Source: CAISIP01 sp031403955
Lineage (GTDB): Bacteria > Pseudomonadota > Gammaproteobacteria > Burkholderiales > Burkholderiaceae_C
Reading direction: 5' to 3'
Length of the DNA: 18,684 nucleotides
Assembly (NCBI GenBank): GCA_031403955.1
Contig: JANNGR010000277.1
Location: forward strand, 1 to 18,684
Below are positions 14,694-18,684 of the stretch, one piece after another. The notes under the pieces were generated by a model. The model ran no database searches. It was not told the DNA's origin and saw only the letters and a list, made by a program, of their open reading frames with translations. The translations under genes were made by a program, and so were the position numbers. Numbering within the stretch: the stretch's first letter is position 1; the number at the start of each line of letters is the position of its first letter.

Positions 14694-15683
14694 ATGGACA
14701 AGCTTCGGGCATTGCAATATTTTGCGGCCGCCGCCGCCGAGAAGAGTTTGTCGGGAGCGGCCCGCGGGTTCGGTGTCAGCGTCACCGCTGTCGCCAAGCT
14801 GATCAACGCGCTCGAAAGGGGCCTGGGTGCCAAGCTGTTCGACCGCACGGCGCGGGGTTTGACGCTGACCGCCGAAGGGACGCGGTATCTCGAAGCGTGT
14901 GCGCCGGCGCTGGCGCAACTCGACGAAGCGGAAGAGCGGCTGCGCGCATCGACGCTGCTGCCGAAAGGCACCGTGGTGGTCGGCGTTCAGCATGTCATCG
15001 CACGCGGATGTTTGACGGCTGCGCTGCCGCGCTTCCACGCACGCTACCCGGACATCGAGTTCGATGTCCGCGATTTCCAGCGCGTGGCCGACGAGCAGGT
15101 CCGTGGTGTCGATGTGATGCTGGTCCTCGGCTGGCCGAAGGCGGAAGAGCTGGTTCTGCGCCGCATTGCCGCCGGCCGCTTTATCGTCGTCGCCTCTCCG
15201 GCCTATTGGGCGGAGCACGGCATGCCGCGGCGCCCGAAGGATCTAGAGCGGCACGCGTGCCTGCCGATCCGTGCTGTCGATGGCACGGTGATGGACGCGT
15301 GGTCCTTCACGCGAGGTGCGGAGCGGGAGTCGGTGGTAGCGCGCGGCTGGCTGACCACCAGCAATGCCCATCGCGACCTGGTAATCGAGCTGGCCGTGGC
15401 GGGACATGGCGTCATTCGGATTCTGGATTGGACCAACCTGCCCGAACTCGCCTGCGGCTCATTGGTCAGAGCACTGGAAGACTGGGAGTCGACGGAAGCG
15501 CCGCCCGTGAACCTGCTTTATCGCGCGAGCGCGCGCCGCATACCGCGCGTGCGGCTGTTCGTCGACTTTGCGACCGAACTGTTTCGCGAACTGGATCAAG
15601 TGCGCGGGCAACAGGTGATTGGCACCGAACGGCCGCAGTGGCTTTGGCGGCACTATGGGCGGGCGTCGGCACAGGTGCGCTAA
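14694..15683 (+). CDS. LysR-family transcriptional regulator
   Basis: The protein is 329 residues. An N-terminal winged HTH occupies residues 1-60 (LRALQYFAAAAAEKSLSGAA, VSVTAVAKLINALERGLGAKLFDRT, LTAEG). It is followed by a LysR substrate-binding domain (PKGTVVVGVQHVIARG, FVDFATELF near the end). The ATG at 14694 is fixed by GGAGG (14683-14687) six bases upstream; the longer open frame from 14577 has no support. It most likely controls the divergent Bug and O-methyltransferase operon and itself through the palindromic spacer. The ligand is unknown. Its stop lies one base before the stop of the truncated integrase that reads towards it, so a rearrangement junction lies just beyond the gene. 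Confidence 0.93.
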   Translation: MDKLRALQYFAAAAAEKSLSGAARGFGVSVTAVAKLINALERGLGAKLFDRTARGLTLTAEGTRYLEACAPALAQLDEAEERLRASTLLPKGTVVVGVQHVIARGCLTAALPRFHARYPDIEFDVRDFQRVADEQVRGVDVMLVLGWPKAEELVLRRIAAGRFIVVASPAYWAEHGMPRRPKDLERHACLPIRAVDGTVMDAWSFTRGAERESVVARGWLTTSNAHRDLVIELAVAGHGVIRILDWTNLPELACGSLVRALEDWESTEAPPVNLLYRASARRIPRVRLFVDFATELFRELDQVRGQQVIGTERPQWLWRHYGRASAQVR

Positions 15684-15684
15684 T

Positions 15685-16347
15685 TTAGGCATGTTTGCCG
15701 TAGGGACACAGCGCATGCGGTGTCTCAACCCCACCGCGCTGGGCCTGTCGGTCTGCTTCCCACACCGCGCGCGACGCCAGCAGGTGCTGGCGCATGGCGG
15801 GAGCCAGCGAGCGCGGCAGCATCAGCACGCGATCCTTATTGCCGTTGGCTTGCCGAACAATGATGACGTGGCGAGCAAAATCCACATACTTGACTCGAAG
15901 GGGATTACCTTCCATCAGGCGCATGCCGGTGCCGTACAACAGGCGCGCCAGCAGAGCGGTTTCACCTTCCATCTGGGCCAGCACGCCGGCCACCCCGTCC
16001 AGGGTCAAGACGCCGGGAATGCGTCGCTTGTTGGCGGGGCGGTTGATGTTGTTCATCCAGGGTAAGTCGATGCCCAACACTTCCCGGTATAAAAACAGCA
16101 AAGCGCTCAGAGCCTGATTGTGGGTCGAGGTGGATACCTTGCGCTGCGTGGCCAGCATGGTGAGAAACGCCTCGATCTCGGGCGCGCCCATGTCGCGCGG
16201 ATGCTGCATTGGCCCGCTGCGCCCATGCCAGCGAATGAAAAACTTCACCCAGTGCAGGTTTACCTTCTCGGTGCTCAGGCTATAGTGCAAATACCGAATG
16301 CGTTCGCGCATCTGGTCTAGCAGGCAATGAGAAGCTGATTCCGTCAC
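15685..16347 (-). pseudogene. Truncated integron-type tyrosine recombinase (IntI-like)
   Basis: Read leftward, the frame carries the core-binding domain of integron integrases: LLDQMRERIRYLHYSLSTEK, HPRDMGAPEIEAFLTMLATQ, STSTHNQALSALLFLYREVL and LPWMNNINRPANKRRIP. It then carries the start of the catalytic domain with the first Arg (LLYGTGMRLME), KDRVLMLPRSLAP and GGVETPHAL. Similarity stops there, near 15715. The frame ends with CPYGKHA and a stop, so the IntI-specific insert, the HxxR box and the catalytic Tyr are all lost. The region MEGNPLRVKYVDF is also degenerate where MELLRLRVKDVDF is usual. The product cannot recombine DNA. The start is uncertain: GTG at 16347 or ATG at 16311. An in-frame ATG at 16446 lies inside the VOC gene. 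Confidence 0.75.
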
Positions 16348-16373
16348 CCGACCCGAGCTGCCAGGAGCTATTG

Positions 16374-16820
16374 ATGGAGATACGACAACGACATCGCGGC
16401 CGATTGATCGACCACATTGGGTTGGTCGTTCAGGATCTGGCTGCAAGCAAGGCCTTCTACAGCGCCGTCTTCGGCGTGCTGAACATCCCTATTGGGGGCT
16501 CTGATGAGCGCAACTTCTGGGCAGATGAACTGTTCTTTGCGACGCTTGACAGCGAGGATGTGCAAGGGGAACCGACCGGACGCCATCACCTAGCGTTCCA
16601 GGCGCAAGACCGAGCTATGGTGGACGCATTCCACCAGGCCGCATTGGCGCATGGTGGCAGGGACAACGGCGCTCCCGGCGAACGCTCCTACCACCCTGGC
16701 TACTACGCGGCGTTTGTCCTAGATCCGGATGGCAACAATATCGAAGCCGTGTTTCACGGTGAGTCCGAGCGGAGTGCGGCTTCGGTGCGAATCGAGTACC
16801 GCATTGCCAGTGCGGCCTAA
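16374..16820 (+). CDS. VOC-superfamily (glyoxalase/dioxygenase-fold) protein
   Basis: The protein is 148 residues, one VOC module pair. Likely metal ligands are His in DHIGLVVQDLAASKAFY (near residue 14), His in GRHHLAFQAQD (mid-protein) and Glu in DPDGNNIEAVFHG (near the end). The GYYAAFVLDPDGNNIEAV signature is characteristic of glyoxalase/bleomycin-resistance family proteins. The reaction is not predictable from sequence. The ATG at 16374 has AGGAG six bases upstream; a TTG at 16371 is rejected. It reads away from the integrase remnant with only about 26-62 bp between them, the position of a first gene cassette in an integron. Its stop codon overlaps a GCCTAAC heptamer that fits an attC end. 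Confidence 0.85.
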   Translation: MEIRQRHRGRLIDHIGLVVQDLAASKAFYSAVFGVLNIPIGGSDERNFWADELFFATLDSEDVQGEPTGRHHLAFQAQDRAMVDAFHQAALAHGGRDNGAPGERSYHPGYYAAFVLDPDGNNIEAVFHGESERSAASVRIEYRIASAA

Positions 16821-16821
16821 C
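16815..16821 (+). other. Possible attC half-site (RYYYAAC) at the end of the VOC gene
   Basis: GCCTAAC overlaps the TAA stop of the VOC gene, exactly where the left core box of a cassette attC site is expected. A small hairpin GCACC/GGTGC follows directly (about 16824-16835), and another, AAGCAC/GTGCTT, lies near 16857-16875. No matching GTTRRRY box was found before the IS110 remnant begins, so the site is at most half. A chance heptamer is possible. Confidence 0.3.
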
Positions 16822-16879
16822 CAGCACCGAGGTGCCCCGTGCGGCCTCTCGTAAGAAGCACCTACCAAGTGCTTGATCT

Positions 16880-17430
16880 TCAATGAGTTTTTGGCCAGGC
16901 ACCGAACTGCGCGCCGTTGCGAAACTGCTTGAAGTCACCCACGGTGGCCACCACCGCAGATGCGGTGACTGGCCACACGCCCGTGAGTCGTTCGGCCTGG
17001 CGCACCGGCTCATTGCTCTTCAGATGTGCAGCGATGCGCTCGTCACACCAGGCCAGACGGGTATCCAATTCCTGCCACTGCGTCTGGGCGCGTTGCAGCG
17101 CCAGGCGGGCCAGGCCACCGAGCTCGTTGGTGGCATCCTCGATGACATCGGGAAGGGCTTGACGCAGCACGGCGGGCTTTTAGTTGCGACATAACTTGAG
17201 TACAGGTTTGTCTCCTCTGAAACTGCGTTTTGCGCGAACACCAGCCCGAACTCGGCCAGCAGGCCGCGAATGCGGTTGGTGCAGGCAATGCGTTCTTCCT
17301 TGAACCCTTCGCGCAGGCGGTGGATGCACAACATGCTTTGCTGCTCGACGGTCTTGATCGGCACGAAGTGCATCTGCGGTCGGCTGGCGGCCTCGCAGAT
17401 GGCAGCAGCGTCGTTGGCGTCGTTCTTGCG
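16880..17430 (-). pseudogene. IS110-family transposase remnant, frameshifted and truncated at both ends
   Basis: On the minus strand two frames together give an IS110 transposase. The first part (about 17430-17230) carries the end of the DEDD domain: RKNDANDAAAICEAASRP, FVPIKTVEQQSMLCIHRLRE and NRIRGLLAEFGLVFAQ. After about 59 bp of unmatched sequence and a frame change, the second part (17170-16880) gives LRQALPDVIEDATNELGGLA. The transposase_20-type region VWPVTASAVVATVGDFKQFR follows, ending in FGAWPKTH and a stop. The N-terminal catalytic Asp/Glu and the C-terminal Ser-containing end are missing, so it is inactive. Confidence 0.75.
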
Positions 17431-17455
17431 CAGAAGGCGATGACGCAGATGAACG

Positions 17456-17640
17456 GTGCTCAAGCACATCCATGCCCACATCCAGACGCTGCAACGCGAA
17501 TTGGCCGAGATTGACGACTACCCGCTGGCTGCCATGCAGCCTTACGCATTGGCGCACGGCCTGCTGCAGACCATTCCCGGCATCGACGAGATCGGGGCGG
17601 CGATGATCCTCATCGAGATCGGCGTCACAAGCGACCCACA
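17456..17640 (+). pseudogene. Second IS110-family transposase scrap, opposite orientation
   Basis: An open frame starting GTG at 17456 gives HIHAHIQTLQRELAEIDDYP, then LAHGLLQTIPGIDEIGAAMI and LIEIGV. This is the coiled linker and the beginning of the transposase_20 helix-hairpin-helix region of an IS110-type transposase. Similarity ends near 17630. It repeats the region already present in the minus-strand remnant (TGVWPVTASAVVATVGDF) with a clearly different sequence. It therefore derives from a different element and is not an inverted part of the first. Confidence 0.65.
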
Positions 17641-17655
17641 GCGCCCATCGGAGCC

Positions 17656-17676
17656 GTGTAGCCGTATACTGGACAC
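17656..17676 (+). promoter_or_regulatory. Putative -10 box and dyad before the second toxin-antitoxin operon
   Basis: TATACT (17665-17670) lies 23 bases before the antitoxin ATG and is flanked by GTGT (17656-17659) and ACAC (17673-17676). This forms a loose dyad over the -10 box that could serve autorepression. No convincing -35 hexamer is visible. The ribosome site AGGAG (17683-17687) is six bases before the ATG. Confidence 0.35.
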
Positions 17677-17693
17677 AACGACAGGAGCAGACT

Positions 17694-17924
17694 ATGAACG
17701 ACCGCGTTCTTGAACTCGCTGAACAAACCAAGTCACTGTCCGCAGAACAGCGTGTACGGCTGCTAGACCTCGTACTTGAGTCCCTTGAAGTCGATGAACC
17801 GACACAGACTGACGCGGCATGGGCCGCAGAAATCGAACGACGCGTCGGGGCGCATGAACGGGGCGAAGGCAAGCTCTACGATCTGGAGGACTTCATGGCT
17901 GAGGCGGCAAAGATCGCACCTTGA
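17694..17924 (+). CDS. Addiction-module antitoxin (TIGR02574 / PF09720 type)
   Basis: This 76-residue acidic protein has LSAEQRVRLLDLVLESLEVD (15-34) and AAWAAEIERRVGAHERGEGK (41-60). Both are typical of the short 'putative addiction module component' antitoxins that pair with RelE/ParE toxins. The tail YDLEDFMAEAAKIAP is the flexible toxin-binding end. The start at 17694 has AGGAG six bases upstream. Its stop shares TTGA with the start of the toxin gene. No separate DNA-binding domain is recognisable, so any autoregulation would probably need the toxin complex. Confidence 0.88.
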   Translation: MNDRVLELAEQTKSLSAEQRVRLLDLVLESLEVDEPTQTDAAWAAEIERRVGAHERGEGKLYDLEDFMAEAAKIAP

Positions 17925-18223
17925 AGCCAAGACCGATTCAACTGCGCGAAGAAGCTCGGGCAGAACTGCTCCACGAGGTGGGCTACCACGAGTCCATGCG
18001 CAAATGCCAAGGAAAGTTGTTCCGTGACGCAGTCAAGGCCACAGCGCTTCTGATCCGCCGGTTTCCAACAGCCAGCACCCTCGGTCCTGCGGGTACAAAG
18101 AAGGCCAAGGTGAGGGGCTTCCCGTTCACTGTCGTGTACGGGAACGAAGCCGACTCGGTCGTTGTGTTTGCAATTGCGCCGGATAGCAAGCAAGAAGGCT
18201 ATTGGCTTCCCCGCACCAAGTGA
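17921..18223 (+). CDS. RelE/ParE-superfamily toxin with a TTG start
   Basis: The protein is 100 residues. EEARAELLHEVGYHESMRKC (10-29) matches the alpha-helical start of RelE/ParE toxins. RGFPFTVVYGNEADSVVVFA and the end PDSKQEGYWLPRTK match the beta-sheet and the terminal YW-R motif. Members either block translation (RelE) or gyrase (ParE); the sequence does not decide which. No ATG is available near the N-terminus. The TTG at 17921 overlaps the antitoxin stop (TTGA), which fits translational coupling and low toxin output. Confidence 0.85.
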   Translation: MKPRPIQLREEARAELLHEVGYHESMRKCQGKLFRDAVKATALLIRRFPTASTLGPAGTKKAKVRGFPFTVVYGNEADSVVVFAIAPDSKQEGYWLPRTK

Positions 18224-18296
18224 TGCCAACCCCTCGGTCGAGGCGAGGCCCAACGGCCTGCCATTCTGAACGCCCTGCTGAACTGAATGCTCGCCA

Positions 18297-18684
18297 ATGA
18301 CATCGACCCGGCCGGATCGAAGCGCTGACTTCTCGAGTGAGCCAGGTCAGGTGCGCGCCTCAGGCGATCTAGGCTTCGAGGAACGGCTGACGCGCGAGAT
18401 CCTCCAGAGCGAACGCACCCGCATGCTGATTCTCGCCGGGTTGTCGGGCTGGCTGGTGGTCGTCTTCCCGATGTACGCCCTTGGGTCGGGGATCTTCGGA
18501 ACCGCGTGGGCCCTGCAAGTCGTTGCCGTCATCATTCTGCTGGCCAGCTACGAGCTGGCCATCCGTCAGGTCGTCGGCCGCCGGCTCGAGCAGGGCAAGA
18601 CCCTGCCGCGGCGGCTGCGATTCTTGAACGCGTTTGTCGAGACCAGCGTCCCGAGCATCCTCATTCTGCTCGGTTCGCGCCAGG
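18297..18684 (+). CDS. Membrane protein, N-terminal part only (resembles membrane adenylate/guanylate cyclase N-termini)
   Basis: The frame is open from an ATG at 18297 to the window edge (129 complete codons). A polar start (about 1-40) contains RLTREILQSERTR. Two hydrophobic segments follow, LILAGLSGWLVVVFPMYALG and ALQVVAVIILLASYELAI. Then comes a basic stretch (RRLEQGKTLPRRLRFLNA) and the start of another segment, VETSVPSILILLGS. This layout, especially REIL-SER and LRFLNAFVETS, recalls the membrane domain in front of class III adenylate/guanylate cyclase domains. The catalytic part is outside the window, so this is a guess. An in-frame stop at 18279 rules out a longer start. The ribosome site is weak. 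Confidence 0.55.
   Translation, partial: MTSTRPDRSADFSSEPGQVRASGDLGFEERLTREILQSERTRMLILAGLSGWLVVVFPMYALGSGIFGTAWALQVVAVIILLASYELAIRQVVGRRLEQGKTLPRRLRFLNAFVETSVPSILILLGSRQ

Noticed and set aside
14574..15218. Extension of the Bug receptor frame to a 545-aa open frame
   Set aside because: It runs antisense through the LysR gene. The signal peptide at 14573 defines the real N-terminus.
17180..17872. 230-aa minus-strand open frame across the IS110 scraps and the antitoxin gene
   Set aside because: It is antisense to a well-supported antitoxin gene and only partly reads transposase sequence out of frame.
18248..18254. GCCCAAC after the second toxin gene as an attC box
   Set aside because: It is 25 bases past the stop, no GTTRRRY partner is nearby, and the flanks lack cassette-like structure.
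1..18684. CRISPR array or tRNA/rRNA genes
   Set aside because: I saw no regularly spaced repeats and no tRNA-like cloverleaf or rRNA motif on reading both strands.

Overview
The window is GC-rich chromosomal DNA, most likely from a betaproteobacterium of the order Burkholderiales. The main support is a Bug/TctC-type periplasmic binding protein with a divergent LysR regulator, a remnant of a second Bug gene, an integron-integrase remnant of the type seen in this group, and a FAD monooxygenase coupled to a DUF2783 protein. No RNA gene and no CRISPR array was found.

Layout. (1) 1-1414, minus: secreted PQQ-type sugar dehydrogenase, cut by the left edge. (2) 1415-3026: about 1.2 kb without an intact gene, holding short repeats and a decayed copy of a helix-turn-helix transposase-like gene, followed by an intact small relative at 2598-3026. 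(3) 3109-6251, minus: apparent four-gene operon, read from right to left. It holds a 323-aa Cys-rich protein with an N-terminal 'DIFSGMPNP' domain, a 117-aa protein that is essentially that N-terminal domain alone, a FAD-dependent aromatic-type monooxygenase, and a 63-aa DUF2783 protein. (4) 6390-8194, plus: crotonase-fold protein and a PlsC/YihG-like acyltransferase, overlapping by one base. (5) 8198-8821, minus: exported MsrA. (6) 8850-11320, plus: D-aminoacylase-type amidohydrolase and an SDR oxidoreductase, overlapping by ATGA. (7) 11416-12123, minus: VapC-type toxin and Phd/YefM-type antitoxin with a visible promoter. (8) 12281-12340: C-terminal scrap of a Bug gene. (9) 12496-14573, minus: Bug receptor then an O-methyltransferase, divergent from a LysR regulator (14694-15683) across a spacer with three perfect palindromes. 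(10) 15685-17640: mobile-element graveyard with a truncated integron-type integrase, an intact VOC-family gene reading away from it, and scraps of two different IS110-type transposases in opposite orientation. (11) 17694-18223, plus: second toxin-antitoxin pair, with a TTG-started toxin. (12) 18297-end, plus: start of a membrane protein that resembles the N-terminus of membrane adenylate/guanylate cyclases.

Functional reading. The left and middle parts are catabolic or lipid accessory metabolism (sugar oxidation, ring hydroxylation, CoA-thioester chemistry, D-amino-acid deacylation). The right part is a genomic-plasticity region. The least explained unit is the pair of paralogous DIFSG-domain proteins at 4891-6251. 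The longer one has a C-terminal domain rich in Cys and His that looks enzyme-like, but I cannot assign it to a named family.
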